DNA from: an archaeon
Lineage (GTDB): Archaea > Asgardarchaeota > Hermodarchaeia > Hermodarchaeales > Hermodarchaeaceae
Reading direction: 5' to 3'
Assembly: GCA_016550425.1 (NCBI GenBank)
Contig: JABXGS010000120.1
Location: 35,343-99,342, forward strand
Length of the DNA: 64,000 bases
In this document: positions 32,570 to 41,741 of the stretch, piece by piece
How the letters are laid out: each line of letters starts with the position of its first letter
How positions within the stretch are numbered: the stretch's first letter is position 1
The notes under the pieces: model-generated
Database searches by the model: none
Told to the model about the DNA's origin: nothing
The model's input: only the letters and a program-made list of their open reading frames with translations
Position numbers and translations under genes: made by a program

Positions 32570-34012
32570 ATGGCTGAAAAAACCTCTATACTGAGTCAAA
32601 AAGGCATCATCGTGATTGTGGTAATAGTTATCATCGTCGTTGGTACGGTTGGGGCTTGGTGGTTTTTTATACCGAAGGGTCCTCTACCTGATGGTAACGG
32701 TAATGGTGACGGTGAACACATAACACTAAAAATTATTACACGTCACGACTCTACAATACAAATCAAAATGGAACAAGCATTCTTAGCATCACAACAGGCT
32801 CAGGATCATAATATCACTGATATTTCGTGGACACAACCAGCTGAATCGTTTTGGCCAACAGTGATACCTACTGTAATGCCTGATGTTGCTTGGGGCGGTG
32901 GTCCTCCACTATTTGACACGTTAGTAGATCTTGGTTTGATTGCCAAATTAAATAGCACCTTAATGCTTGACGTATTGTCACGTGTTAATGATACACTAGG
33001 TGGAGCCACCATGAAACGAGTAGACGGCGATGGGGATTACGTTTGGGCAGCTGCAGCAATCAGTTCATTCGGTTTTACCATTAATACTGCATGGCTTGCG
33101 GATAAAGGTCTGCCCGAACCTACAACTTGGGAGAATCTCTCAAGCTCTGAGTTTGGAAGCCTTCTTCCAATTCCTTCTATCGCAATGGGAAATGCCCCTG
33201 GTACAACGAGTAACACTCGTATCTACAACATCATTTTACAGAAATTTGGTTTTACCAAAGGTTGGGAAATTCTCTCACGAATGGCAGGAAATTCTGAAAT
33301 TCGAGCGGGCTCTGTTGAGGTTCAAAGTGCTGTTGAAAACGGTGAAGTCGGAGTCTCAATGTCTATTGATTTCTATGGCTATACCAGTGCTCTACGTAAT
33401 CCTGACACACAGTATATTATTCCTGCTAATGGTTCCATCATTAATGGTGACCCTATTGCTATTTGCACTACTGCGGCTCATCCAGAGGCATCCGAAGCTT
33501 TTCTGGATTGGGTTCTAAGCTGCGAGGGTCAGAAGTGGTGGTTATTAGAGGAAATTAATCGAATGCCTGTTCTCGAATGTGCGTTCTGGGCTGACCAAGC
33601 AGATCCAGTTAATCCCTCAGGTGCCAGAGACGATCTCTATGCATTCTACAATTCAACGATTGAAAACTTGAGTATCGATTTTGACGACGATTTGGAATCC
33701 TCATACCATTATTCAATGCTATACTATTTTGAAGCTGTTATTACCAACGCCCATACTTCATTAGTGTCCTGTTGGAATAAATTGATTGATGCCCTTGACG
33801 GGGCATTAATTAACCAAGCCCAATTTGATGCATTTGCGGCTCAAATGGCAAATGTTACCTGGGGCACTGACCAGTGGTTCTCAGAAGCTTATGCAATTTC
33901 AATCAATGATCAAATGCGCACATCTTCCTCCTTCCGCGCTAGCCAGCAGAGTACTTGGACTTCAGCAGCAGAAACCCATTACGCAGCTGTTGAAGCCTTA
34001 ATACCTCCTTAA
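32570..34012 (+). CDS. ABC transporter substrate-binding protein, iron/putrescine/thiamine type
   Basis: About 480 residues from ATG 32570. An N-terminal membrane anchor (GIIVIVVIVIIVVGTVGAWW) is followed by a Gly/Asp/Asn linker and a two-lobed solute-binding domain (TLKIITRHDSTIQIKMEQAF, VAWGGGPPLFDTLVDLG, WAAAAISSFGFTINTAWLAD), typical of family 1/8-like SBPs for Fe3+, polyamines or similar. It is followed by a fused permease and an ATPase. The anchor replaces a lipoprotein signal. The exact solute is not clear. Confidence 0.82.
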   Translation: MAEKTSILSQKGIIVIVVIVIIVVGTVGAWWFFIPKGPLPDGNGNGDGEHITLKIITRHDSTIQIKMEQAFLASQQAQDHNITDISWTQPAESFWPTVIPTVMPDVAWGGGPPLFDTLVDLGLIAKLNSTLMLDVLSRVNDTLGGATMKRVDGDGDYVWAAAAISSFGFTINTAWLADKGLPEPTTWENLSSSEFGSLLPIPSIAMGNAPGTTSNTRIYNIILQKFGFTKGWEILSRMAGNSEIRAGSVEVQSAVENGEVGVSMSIDFYGYTSALRNPDTQYIIPANGSIINGDPIAICTTAAHPEASEAFLDWVLSCEGQKWWLLEEINRMPVLECAFWADQADPVNPSGARDDLYAFYNSTIENLSIDFDDDLESSYHYSMLYYFEAVITNAHTSLVSCWNKLIDALDGALINQAQFDAFAAQMANVTWGTDQWFSEAYAISINDQMRTSSSFRASQQSTWTSAAETHYAAVEALIPP

Positions 34013-34022
34013 TGAAATAATA

Positions 34023-34069
34023 GTGGAACACTTTCCCCTATTGGGATGTGTCCCACCTTTTCTTTTTTT
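34023..34069 (+). terminator. Hairpin plus T-tract after the binding-protein gene
   Basis: Arms GTGGAACAC (34023-34031) and GTGTCCCAC (34048-34056) pair with one mismatch and are followed by a T-rich run to 34069. Placed inside the importer operon, it would let the binding protein be made in excess over permease and ATPase, a common pattern. Confidence 0.5.
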
Positions 34070-34141
34070 AACAAAGCTGTGAATTTTTAAGGAAGGACGT
34101 ACTACACTTCATGTTCTTAAATCCGAATCATAACTTCTGAT

Positions 34142-36199
34142 ATGGTGATCAGATTGGGTGAACCTGAATCTACAAATCACCAAAAAACTCGTGAGGAATC
34201 CCTTGAAGAATTACTCGGATTTGGAGCTACGATTAGATTAAAAGCTCAATCCATTAAACAGGACATTATAAATAAGACTATTCAACTCTATCGAGAACTC
34301 GACTATTTATCAACAACCCAGCTTTCTGCTATTCTCATTTTGTTCAGTATTTTTCTTGTTTTTCCTATTGGATATGTTATGATTTCGGCGTTCATCGGCC
34401 CAGTTCTGATTTATAATCCCGTGACGGGTATGATTGAGGAAATTCAATCTTGGTCGCTGTTTTGGTTTCAACTTCTTTTAGATGACCAATATTATTTTCC
34501 GCTCTATTTCATTCAGACAATAAGTAATAATCCAGTTCATATCCATCCGCTAGGTTACTATTTTCGAGTACGAGGACTTGTGTATGAACTGGTTGAAGTG
34601 GGTGTAGATGAATATGCCCTGCTCATTCAAGGCGTTGATATGGGCGTGATCATGAACTCGATTTATTCCGCCTTGCTCACCACCGCTTTCTCTACAATCA
34701 TTGGTGTAACATTGGCTTTCATTATGGCTCGTTATGATTTCCGAGGAAAAACGATTCTCCGGACATTATTGTTAATCCCGCTTCTCGCAATTCCCTTCGT
34801 CGGGGCTATCGGTATTCAGCGAATGCTGGCACTTGATGGAACGATCAATAATCTCTTCTGGCGCTACCTTGGAGTGTGGCCTTTCAGAATATTGATTGAT
34901 GGTCTTGCTGCCGTTATCTTAATTCAAACCCTGCACTTTTTCTCATTAACCTATCTTTCATCGTATTCGGCTTTTCAAAATATTGATCCCACTCTCGAAG
35001 AATCCGCAGAGAATATGGGTGCAAAAGGGTTTACATTATTTAGAAAAGTCACTCTGCCCCTAGCACTACCTGGAATCGAGGCGGGAGCTATACTTGTCTT
35101 CATCATGAGCATTGAAGACTTAGGTACACTTTTAGTGTATCAGGGTTCAACCCAGGTGCGAAAAACGCTTACCTATGCGATCTTTACTCATATTTTTGCC
35201 CCTGACGGAACCGTGGAAGGAATCGCGACAGCCATGGGTGTTATGCTCTTGCTGATTGCGATAATTGGCTTCATTTTCATACGTCGCTATATGTCTCTCC
35301 GGAATTATGCCATGCTTAGCAAGGGTGGGACCTGGAATCCGAGGCTTTCTCAATCGAAATGGTTCCATTATATCCTCTTCTATGGCTTCATCATCGCTCT
35401 ACTCTCTGTTGCGTTATTACCTCATATTGGTGTCTTTCTACTAGCGCATGCCGTACCGGGGACATGGGGCACTTTTGTGATAATACCTCAGCTTTGGTTA
35501 GGTAATTGGTTAATAGTATTTACAGATCCCCAAATCTTTGGAGCAATTGTTAATAGTTTAGTGTACTCGTTGGTTGCTTGTGTAGTGATAGCTTTAATAG
35601 GGGTTAGTGCGGCGTATATTGTAGCAAGAAAGAACATACCAGGGAAAGACGCATTAGATCTCCTGGTAACCATACCTATAGCTTTACCCGGAATTGTCAT
35701 TGCTATTGGATTTCTAGTATTCTTTTCTAGGAATCCAATATTAAGCCCGGTTCTTAGTCCTGTCTTACCTGGAGCTGCCGCAATTCTGATCACAATGTCG
35801 TATACGGTGCGTAAAATGCCCTTCACGGTAAGGTCCGCATTTGCAGGATTACAGCAAACACATGTTGAGTTAGAAGAAGCGGCTTATAATTTAGGTGCTG
35901 GGCGTCTTCGAACATTTGTTAGGATTGTCTTACCCTTGATTGGTGTAAGTATCTTGGCGGGCGTTATGATGTCATTTGTCTACTGTATGTCCGAAGTTTC
36001 AACTAGTATTGTGCTTGGGGATATTGATCAAGCTGCAGCGCCTATCACGTGGAAAATGAACCAGTTGCTCTATGGGTTGGCTATGGGTCCATCTCTAGCT
36101 TCAGTTCTTGGTCTTATTCTTATGATACTCCAAACAATAGTACTGGCGACCACAAATACAATATTAAAGAAACGAACTTCAGCTATGATTGGGCTCTGA
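34142..36199 (+). CDS. Double-length ABC transporter permease (iron-type)
   Basis: A 685-residue membrane protein containing two complete binding-protein-dependent permease domains, each with an EAA-type ATPase-docking loop: EESAENMGAKGFTLFRKVTL near 280 and EEAAYNLGAGRLRTFVRIVL near 580. This fused arrangement is known for Fe3+ (FbpB) and some thiamine or polyamine permeases. An N-terminal extension of about 60 residues is charged and probably cytoplasmic. It lies 129 bases after the binding protein and 19 bases before the ATPase gene. Confidence 0.88.
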   Translation: MVIRLGEPESTNHQKTREESLEELLGFGATIRLKAQSIKQDIINKTIQLYRELDYLSTTQLSAILILFSIFLVFPIGYVMISAFIGPVLIYNPVTGMIEEIQSWSLFWFQLLLDDQYYFPLYFIQTISNNPVHIHPLGYYFRVRGLVYELVEVGVDEYALLIQGVDMGVIMNSIYSALLTTAFSTIIGVTLAFIMARYDFRGKTILRTLLLIPLLAIPFVGAIGIQRMLALDGTINNLFWRYLGVWPFRILIDGLAAVILIQTLHFFSLTYLSSYSAFQNIDPTLEESAENMGAKGFTLFRKVTLPLALPGIEAGAILVFIMSIEDLGTLLVYQGSTQVRKTLTYAIFTHIFAPDGTVEGIATAMGVMLLLIAIIGFIFIRRYMSLRNYAMLSKGGTWNPRLSQSKWFHYILFYGFIIALLSVALLPHIGVFLLAHAVPGTWGTFVIIPQLWLGNWLIVFTDPQIFGAIVNSLVYSLVACVVIALIGVSAAYIVARKNIPGKDALDLLVTIPIALPGIVIAIGFLVFFSRNPILSPVLSPVLPGAAAILITMSYTVRKMPFTVRSAFAGLQQTHVELEEAAYNLGAGRLRTFVRIVLPLIGVSILAGVMMSFVYCMSEVSTSIVLGDIDQAAAPITWKMNQLLYGLAMGPSLASVLGLILMILQTIVLATTNTILKKRTSAMIGL

Positions 36200-36218
36200 G
36201 TAACGAAGGTGAATAATA

Positions 36219-37349
36219 ATGGTTGAAATAAAATTGGAAGAAATAACAAAAACCTTCGGGGAAGTTGTGGCTGTTGATGATGTAACTATCGATATTGAAG
36301 AAGGGGAATTGTTTACATTACTTGGTCCTTCGGGTTGTGGGAAGACTACTCTTCTCCGAATAATAGCGGGTTTCTATTTTCCCGACAATGGTCGGGTCAT
36401 GTTTGATGACCAAGACATTACTGGTCTACCTCCTTACAAGCGGGATACAGGGATGGTTTTTCAGAACTATGCCATTTGGCCTCATATGAAAATTTTTGAT
36501 AATGTCGCCTTTGGATTACGCATTCGAAAACTCCCTGCTAAAGAAATCGAATCACGTGTTAATGAGATTCTCGAGATGGTTCGGCTTGGGGGGTTCGGAG
36601 ATCGAACACCATTTCAACTCAGCGGTGGACAACAACAACGAGTAGCACTGGCTCGTGCTTTAGTGATCAATCCCAAAGTGCTGCTCCTCGATGAACCCCT
36701 TAGCAATCTGGATGCGAAATTACGACTGGAAATGCGGCATGAATTGATACATATTCAGAAGCAATTTGGAACTACCACGATTTATGTAACCCACGATCAG
36801 GAGGAGGCTTTGAGTATCTCAGACCGCATCGCAGTCATCGAACTTGGTAAGCTCATGCAGGTGGGGAATCCACGTGAAATTTATGAGGAACCACAAAATC
36901 TCTTTGTCGCTGACTTCATTGGTTCCTGCACCTTTTTCAATGGGAAAATTGTGAGCGCAAATGGAGGCAAACTTGTTATGAAAACCCCTTGGGGGCTCGA
37001 GCTTCAGGGACAATCCCCCAAGAAAGAAGCTGTCTTTGAGAAAGGGGATAAGGTGTTCGCGGCGATTCGCCCTGAGGACTTTAAAGTGCGGCAACCGTCA
37101 GCCGATGTCAACGTGATTCCGGGCAAGGTAAAGAGTGTGGTGTTCACAGGACGTTATAATGATGTTCGTGCTGATATCGGGGCAACCACCCTCATTCAAG
37201 CCGAAGTGGATGCTTCTGCGTTTATCAAAAGGGGCGATGAACTCACATTGTACATCAAGCATAGCGATACCATAATTTTACCTGCTAAAGGAGATTCCTT
37301 CAGTGAACATATTGAAGGACTAATTAGTGGTGCATCAGCAGCCCAATAG
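36219..37349 (+). CDS. ABC transporter ATP-binding protein (FbpC/PotA-like)
   Basis: A 376-residue ATPase with Walker A GPSGCGKTT (near residue 37), Q-loop GMVFQNYAIWPHM, signature LSGGQQQRVALARAL, Walker B VLLLDEP and switch His in YVTHDQEEA. A C-terminal TOBE-type regulatory domain begins after about residue 240 (CTFFNGKIVSANGGK). It powers the importer encoded just upstream (19-base gap, AAGGTGAAT ribosome site). Everything needed for activity is present. Confidence 0.92.
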   Translation: MVEIKLEEITKTFGEVVAVDDVTIDIEEGELFTLLGPSGCGKTTLLRIIAGFYFPDNGRVMFDDQDITGLPPYKRDTGMVFQNYAIWPHMKIFDNVAFGLRIRKLPAKEIESRVNEILEMVRLGGFGDRTPFQLSGGQQQRVALARALVINPKVLLLDEPLSNLDAKLRLEMRHELIHIQKQFGTTTIYVTHDQEEALSISDRIAVIELGKLMQVGNPREIYEEPQNLFVADFIGSCTFFNGKIVSANGGKLVMKTPWGLELQGQSPKKEAVFEKGDKVFAAIRPEDFKVRQPSADVNVIPGKVKSVVFTGRYNDVRADIGATTLIQAEVDASAFIKRGDELTLYIKHSDTIILPAKGDSFSEHIEGLISGASAAQ

Positions 37350-37511
37350 TGTAATACCGCCTGTATCTGACAGAGTGAGTGTTTGTTCTAGTCGTGAAAC
37401 GAGTTGGACTTGGCAAGAACTAAGCCGCTCTTTGGGATGTAGCGGGCTATTTCTTGCATTTGGTGGGGGCTCTTTTTAGCGGTGTGTTTGGTCAAGCTAG
37501 TGGTGAGTCCT

Positions 37512-37829
37512 ATGGGACGTACAATACTGACCTATCGATTACAGCTGGAGAAGGAGCGACGGCGTTGGGGATTATTTCGGGCGGCTTTGCGTGCTGACGA
37601 GCAACCCGCCTTTGATAATCTATTCGTCTACGCTCGGACCTACGCGGATGCGGCTAGTGCCGTGGCACGTCCATGTCCTTCGGAAGCGTTGTTCATGTCC
37701 ATGATACTCGGGCTTTATCAAGAGGTACAACGACTACGTGTGGCTTTAGCAACTGCAGCGAGTCATACACGCTCTATTACAAATCATAACTCTCATGGGG
37801 ATGTACGACAGGTGCAGGCTGAGCTATGA
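37512..37829 (+). CDS. Small helical protein of unknown function
   Basis: From ATG 37512 about 105 residues: TILTYRLQLEKERRRWGLFR, then FDNLFVYARTYADAASAVAR and SEALFMSMILGLYQEVQRLR, all predicted helical, with a Ser/His tail. A longer reading starts at 37482. It resembles small conserved archaeal helical proteins I cannot name. It is G+C rich (36 of 60 in 37561-37620 by hand count), like the PolB2 gene, and unlike its neighbours. Confidence 0.55.
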   Translation: MGRTILTYRLQLEKERRRWGLFRAALRADEQPAFDNLFVYARTYADAASAVARPCPSEALFMSMILGLYQEVQRLRVALATAASHTRSITNHNSHGDVRQVQAEL

Positions 37830-38056
37830 CACGGATGTGGTCATCGCTTTGCTTGTATCCTTTTGGTTTCTAAATAGAAGGTAGTGGGTGCATTAGCTGA
37901 ATCAGATGCTGCAACGGATTCACAACAGTATTTCATGTTGTGATGTATGCAATCATTGGTGGGAAAGCTGCATTTTGAAGCAATCGATATAAGAGGGGTG
38001 ACTTAATGAGTTTGATAGGCGCTTCAACACAAAAAGCGAAGCCTTGATGAGCAGTT

Positions 38057-38695
38057 GTGACAGAAATGATTCACGATATTCTAATTGTCCATCGGCAAAC
38101 AGAGAATCCACTCTTTCATCTTGCTCCTGCAGGAAAAAGCAAACTCGCAGCCGTAGGTATGGATCCCCCAATATTTTCATCTCTTGCAGTAACTCTTGTA
38201 AATGTTCTTCGAAATGCTGGAGCCTTGGAAAGAATTCGATTGCTTCAAATCAAAATGTCCTTTAATGTGTTCGAGAATCTGATTTTTGTCATCTTATCAT
38301 CGAATGATCATGATGAATTTGAAATCAACCATGCGCTAAATCGATTGAGCTCCCTTTTCCTTCAATCCTATACTCCTGAGGTAATCAGCCAATATAAGGA
38401 CAAGCCTCTTAGTTTCAATGCGTTTGATGTGAAAACGATTTTCCGCTCAGACCGCGTTATCATTAGTGACACTGATACACTGATGAAAAGCATGATTCAA
38501 CGGCTGGCGGATATGATTGCTGTAGCTGGGCGTCTTCAAGAGGAGGCCAGTATGTTGTCTGAAAAACAGAGTCTTGACGGCACCGTCATTATGAGTATCA
38601 CCGCGATGCATCAGGAATTACTCAATAAATTGGACGCACTCAAAACCCAGATGGACCAGTTCCCTGTTCTTTCAGGCCCTCATTTTCCTAAATAG
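38057..38695 (+). CDS. Longin-like domain protein with C-terminal coiled coil
   Basis: A 212-residue soluble protein. Residues about 5-125 read like an Asgard longin-type domain: strand DILIVHRQTENPLFHLAP, a helix starting PPIFSSLAVTLVNVLRNAG, strands IKMSFNVFENLIFVILSS, and a final helix SLFLQSYTPEVISQY. A C-terminal segment (LADMIAVAGRLQEEASM to LLNKLDALKTQMDQ) is a likely coiled coil. Longin domains interact with small GTPases and membranes. Start is GTG 38057 or ATG 38066. The call is pattern-based and tentative. Confidence 0.55.
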   Translation: MTEMIHDILIVHRQTENPLFHLAPAGKSKLAAVGMDPPIFSSLAVTLVNVLRNAGALERIRLLQIKMSFNVFENLIFVILSSNDHDEFEINHALNRLSSLFLQSYTPEVISQYKDKPLSFNAFDVKTIFRSDRVIISDTDTLMKSMIQRLADMIAVAGRLQEEASMLSEKQSLDGTVIMSITAMHQELLNKLDALKTQMDQFPVLSGPHFPK

Positions 38696-38702
38696 GTCCG
38701 TT

Positions 38703-39506
38703 TCAATCGAAGTTGAATCCGTGCTTGCGGAGTATCTCAAGGAGTGATATTGGAGACCAGCCTCCGTTGATAAATTTACGAGAGATGTGTTCGCACCACG
38801 AATAGGTATCGTAATTGATTGTGTCTTTTCCTTTCTTGAGGGGAATCTTGGCATTGCGTTCCCGATAGTAATTCTGAGCAAGATATCCCTCATCCATTAC
38901 CTTCATGGCTGCTTGGATTTCTTCTTTTGAAAATTCGGGATATTGATCTTCAAAGGCACTGAAGCTGAGTGGATATCGAGGACGGGTTTCTGTGTGTTCT
39001 GAGGGTTCAGGATACCCAAGACACAATCCGACTACTGGAAAGGCACGGTTCGGGATGTTGAAAATGTCAGCAATATGGTCGGCAAAATGGGGTGTGGCAC
39101 CTAAAAGAACGGATCCTAAACCAAGGGCTTCTGCAGCTAAAATGAGGTTTTCAATTGCGAGTGATACATCTTGTAGTCCAAGCCAGAGGGCAAATGCGTC
39201 GTCAAAATCATAAGTATGTCCACGTTGCTTCATAATTTTTTCATGCCTAAATAAATCGATGAAGAAAAACATGAGTACCTGGGTGGTTGGGTAAACGCCT
39301 AGGTTTCGCAATTCGTGCATTATTTTATGGTCTCGAGTGTATGTGATGCTGCAAAGTTGAGCTGCAAAAGGCGCTCGAAAACCAGCCTTCAGAATCTGTT
39401 CGAGCGCTTCATCAGAAATCGGTTTGTTCTGAAATATTCGTATTGAGCGGCGGTTATGAATAATCGTGAATAGATTTTGGTTTTGAAAAGATTGAGAACT
39501 GGACAT
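38703..39506 (-). CDS. Nitroreductase-family FMN oxidoreductase
   Basis: About 267 residues from ATG 39506 (MSSSQSF). The family pattern is clear: TIIHNRRSIRIFQNKPISDE, ILKAGFRAPFAAQ, LAAEALGLGSVLLGA and VVGLCLGYPEP. These enzymes bind FMN as dimers and reduce nitro compounds, quinones or other substrates with NAD(P)H. The C-terminal 50 residues extend past the usual core. It is divergent from a stand-alone Lrp sensor-domain gene. Confidence 0.85.
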   Translation of the reverse strand: MSSSQSFQNQNLFTIIHNRRSIRIFQNKPISDEALEQILKAGFRAPFAAQLCSITYTRDHKIMHELRNLGVYPTTQVLMFFFIDLFRHEKIMKQRGHTYDFDDAFALWLGLQDVSLAIENLILAAEALGLGSVLLGATPHFADHIADIFNIPNRAFPVVGLCLGYPEPSEHTETRPRYPLSFSAFEDQYPEFSKEEIQAAMKVMDEGYLAQNYYRERNAKIPLKKGKDTINYDTYSWCEHISRKFINGGWSPISLLEILRKHGFNFD

Positions 39507-39588
39507 TGATCTCACTTTGAATGGTTGTATCAGCAATTTTACACAGAGCTATCAGATTAATATCTTTGATAGGTCTTAAAGTGGTGGG

Positions 39589-39825
39589 GTGAATTCGTTG
39601 CCCGTGGTTGTGTATATCCTAATTCGTGTTGAAGCAGGAAAAGTGTGGGATGTAGCCCAAGCTATTGGGAAAATAGCAGGGGTTGACCGATCGAATGTGG
39701 TTACTGGCCCCTATGATGTCATCGCGTATGCCGTTCTGCCATCAACTGAAGATCTTCGTAAATTGATGGAAGGAATTCATAGTGTGGATGGTGTTAATCG
39801 TACAGAAACCTGCATTGCCATCTGA
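39589..39825 (+). CDS. Stand-alone Lrp/AsnC ligand-binding (RAM) domain protein
   Basis: A 78-residue protein consisting only of a RAM domain: VVYILIRVEAGKVWDVAQAI, VVTGPYDVIAYAVL and SVDGVNRTETCIAI. There is no DNA-binding helix-turn-helix. Such SMART-type sensors bind amino acids or mix with full-length Lrp proteins. Start is GTG 39589 (a later in-frame codon is possible). It may act with the Lrp regulator at 14900 or another. Confidence 0.85.
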   Translation: MNSLPVVVYILIRVEAGKVWDVAQAIGKIAGVDRSNVVTGPYDVIAYAVLPSTEDLRKLMEGIHSVDGVNRTETCIAI

Positions 39826-39837
39826 TTGTGAGCTGAC

Positions 39838-40170
39838 CTACCACACCAGGGGCACATAACCCTCTTTTATCAGATCAGCAATGATGGTTCCCACGTATTC
39901 GATTTGAACTCCCAGTTTTGAGAGCGGCTCTGAGGTTCCTTCTTTGTCTGAAATGAATTTACAAGCGTAGCTCTCACCTGCAGCACAGAGTTCTTGGACT
40001 TCTTTTGCGAGTATTAGGTCTTTGGCTATTAGTTGCTCAGAGGGCCCAAAGAAGATGGTCTTCACATCGTCAAGCCATCCGTATTTTATGGTGTTCTTTG
40101 CATACATTAGAGCGGTTTGGATTACATCCCTATCACTCGAAGCAATAATGACTACAATTTTTGCACTCAT
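39838..40170 (-). CDS. DsrE-family protein
   Basis: A 110-residue protein of the DsrE/DsrF sulfurtransferase-like fold: AKIVVIIASSDRDVIQTALM, VKTIFFGPSEQLIAKD and two cysteines in ELCAAGESYACKF, one of which may carry persulfide sulfur. Start is ATG 40170; the gene is 16 bases downstream of the disulfide-reductase gene on the same strand, so both are probably one mRNA. A role in sulfur relay or redox is inferred. Confidence 0.75.
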   Translation of the reverse strand: MSAKIVVIIASSDRDVIQTALMYAKNTIKYGWLDDVKTIFFGPSEQLIAKDLILAKEVQELCAAGESYACKFISDKEGTSEPLSKLGVQIEYVGTIIADLIKEGYVPLVW

Positions 40171-40186
40171 TTTCGGATTCTCCTGT

Positions 40187-41584
40187 TCAATGATTATGGT
40201 CATGATGATGTACATGGGAGGGATCATACAGATTCCCAAGCGTTGTAACAATCAGTTCGGTTAGGGCGGGATGGATGTGCATCCCTTGAGCGAGAGTCCA
40301 CATGTTTCCTCCAACGGCCATGATATCCACAACTTCTTGGATGAGCATTGCTGCGTAAGGACCAATGATGTGAAATCCAAGAATTTTGTAAGTGTTTTTA
40401 TCGACGATGGCTTTAGCAAATCCCTCCTCTTCAACCATGGCCTCACCCTTCGCAACATCAGAATATTTGGCTGTTCCCAGAAGTATTTCGTATTGTTTGA
40501 CTGCCTCGACCGCGGTCAAGCCCACTCCGGAAATCTGGGGATAAGAAAAGACCGCGTATGGAACAGCATGGTATTCCATCTTTTGTTGTTGATCACCTAC
40601 CGCGTTATTCCAGGCGATTTGGGCTTCACGATTGGCAACATGTTTGAACATATAACGTCCTGTTACATCACCGAGAGCCCAAATATTCTTCTTACTCGTT
40701 TCTAGGAAATCATTGACTTGTATGAAACCCTGGCCGTCTGTTTTTACACCCGTTTTTTTCACTTTCAGAACATCAGCATTTGATCTTCGACCTGTTGCAA
40801 CCAAAATTCGTTCGCCAAGGAATTCCATTTGCTGCCCGGTTTCTTTGTTTTCGCCAATGACAATATCTCCTTTCGAAGACTGTTTTACTTCAATGGCTGC
40901 CGTGTTTGTGTAAATGCGCATTCTTTTTGATAAGGCTTTTTCAAGGGCAAGTGAAATTTCTGGTTCGTTTTGGGGGACCAATCTTGGCCCTCGTTGAAGA
41001 ATGGTGACCTCTGAACCCATTGCTGCAAGAAAATGACTATATTCAGCAGCAATATAGCCACCGCCAATGATAACCACGCTTTTTGGCAGTTCGGTTATTT
41101 CAAGGAGTGTTTCATTGGTCAGATAATTGACTTGGTCTAACCCTTTGATTGGTGGAATAGACGGCCTTGCACCTGCAACAATGAAAATCTTGTCTCCCCG
41201 AATGGTTTCACCGGCAACTTCCATGGTGTAATCGCCTGTAAAGTATCCTTCTGCCTCATAGAAATCCAGGTTTTGGGCATGTTGTAGTCCTGCTCGCATA
41301 TGGGTAAGGCTTTCATCAATGGGGCGTCGCATCCGAGCCATTATTGCTTTGAAATCGATATTCTTGATTTCAGCGTCGATTCCTAACTTATGTGCCTCTT
41401 GGATTTCGACCACACGATCTGCGGGATAGATGAGCATTTTCGACGGGATACAGCCAACGTTAAGACATGTTCCACCTAATGGACCCCGATCGACATAAGC
41501 GACTTTGTACCCTGCTCGATAGGCTTGGTCGAGTATTATGCCTCCTGATCCAGACCCAATGACGATTACATCATATTTTTTCAT
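40187..41584 (-). CDS. Class I pyridine-nucleotide disulfide oxidoreductase (dihydrolipoamide dehydrogenase-like)
   Basis: About 465 residues from ATG 41584. It has the FAD motif VIGSGSGG, the redox disulfide GGTCLNVGCIPSKM, an NAD motif VVIIGGGYIAAEYSHFLA, the second FAD contact IWALGDVTG and the C-terminal active-site HIHPALTE. The fold and all catalytic residues are intact. The tail SHVHHHDHNH is His-rich and may bind metal. No lipoyl-complex E1/E2 genes are nearby; coupling to a DsrE-like protein suggests another disulfide or persulfide substrate. Confidence 0.85.
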   Translation of the reverse strand: MKKYDVIVIGSGSGGIILDQAYRAGYKVAYVDRGPLGGTCLNVGCIPSKMLIYPADRVVEIQEAHKLGIDAEIKNIDFKAIMARMRRPIDESLTHMRAGLQHAQNLDFYEAEGYFTGDYTMEVAGETIRGDKIFIVAGARPSIPPIKGLDQVNYLTNETLLEITELPKSVVIIGGGYIAAEYSHFLAAMGSEVTILQRGPRLVPQNEPEISLALEKALSKRMRIYTNTAAIEVKQSSKGDIVIGENKETGQQMEFLGERILVATGRRSNADVLKVKKTGVKTDGQGFIQVNDFLETSKKNIWALGDVTGRYMFKHVANREAQIAWNNAVGDQQQKMEYHAVPYAVFSYPQISGVGLTAVEAVKQYEILLGTAKYSDVAKGEAMVEEEGFAKAIVDKNTYKILGFHIIGPYAAMLIQEVVDIMAVGGNMWTLAQGMHIHPALTELIVTTLGNLYDPSHVHHHDHNH

Positions 41585-41741
41585 GAAATTAAATTGTTGG
41601 CTGTTCCCTAAAATAACTTTAGAAATTCCTATCACTCCTAACTAAACATTCCAAGATGAACTGCTTTTTAAGGTAGTACAGAACTTTTTGAAGGGGAAAC
41701 GTGTATGGAGTGGTTATGTTATTTGAGAGGAGCTATCACCC

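Noticed and set aside
33030..33518. Alternative forward frame of about 162 codons inside the binding-protein gene
   Set aside because: Overlaps a well-supported coding frame and has no domain pattern.
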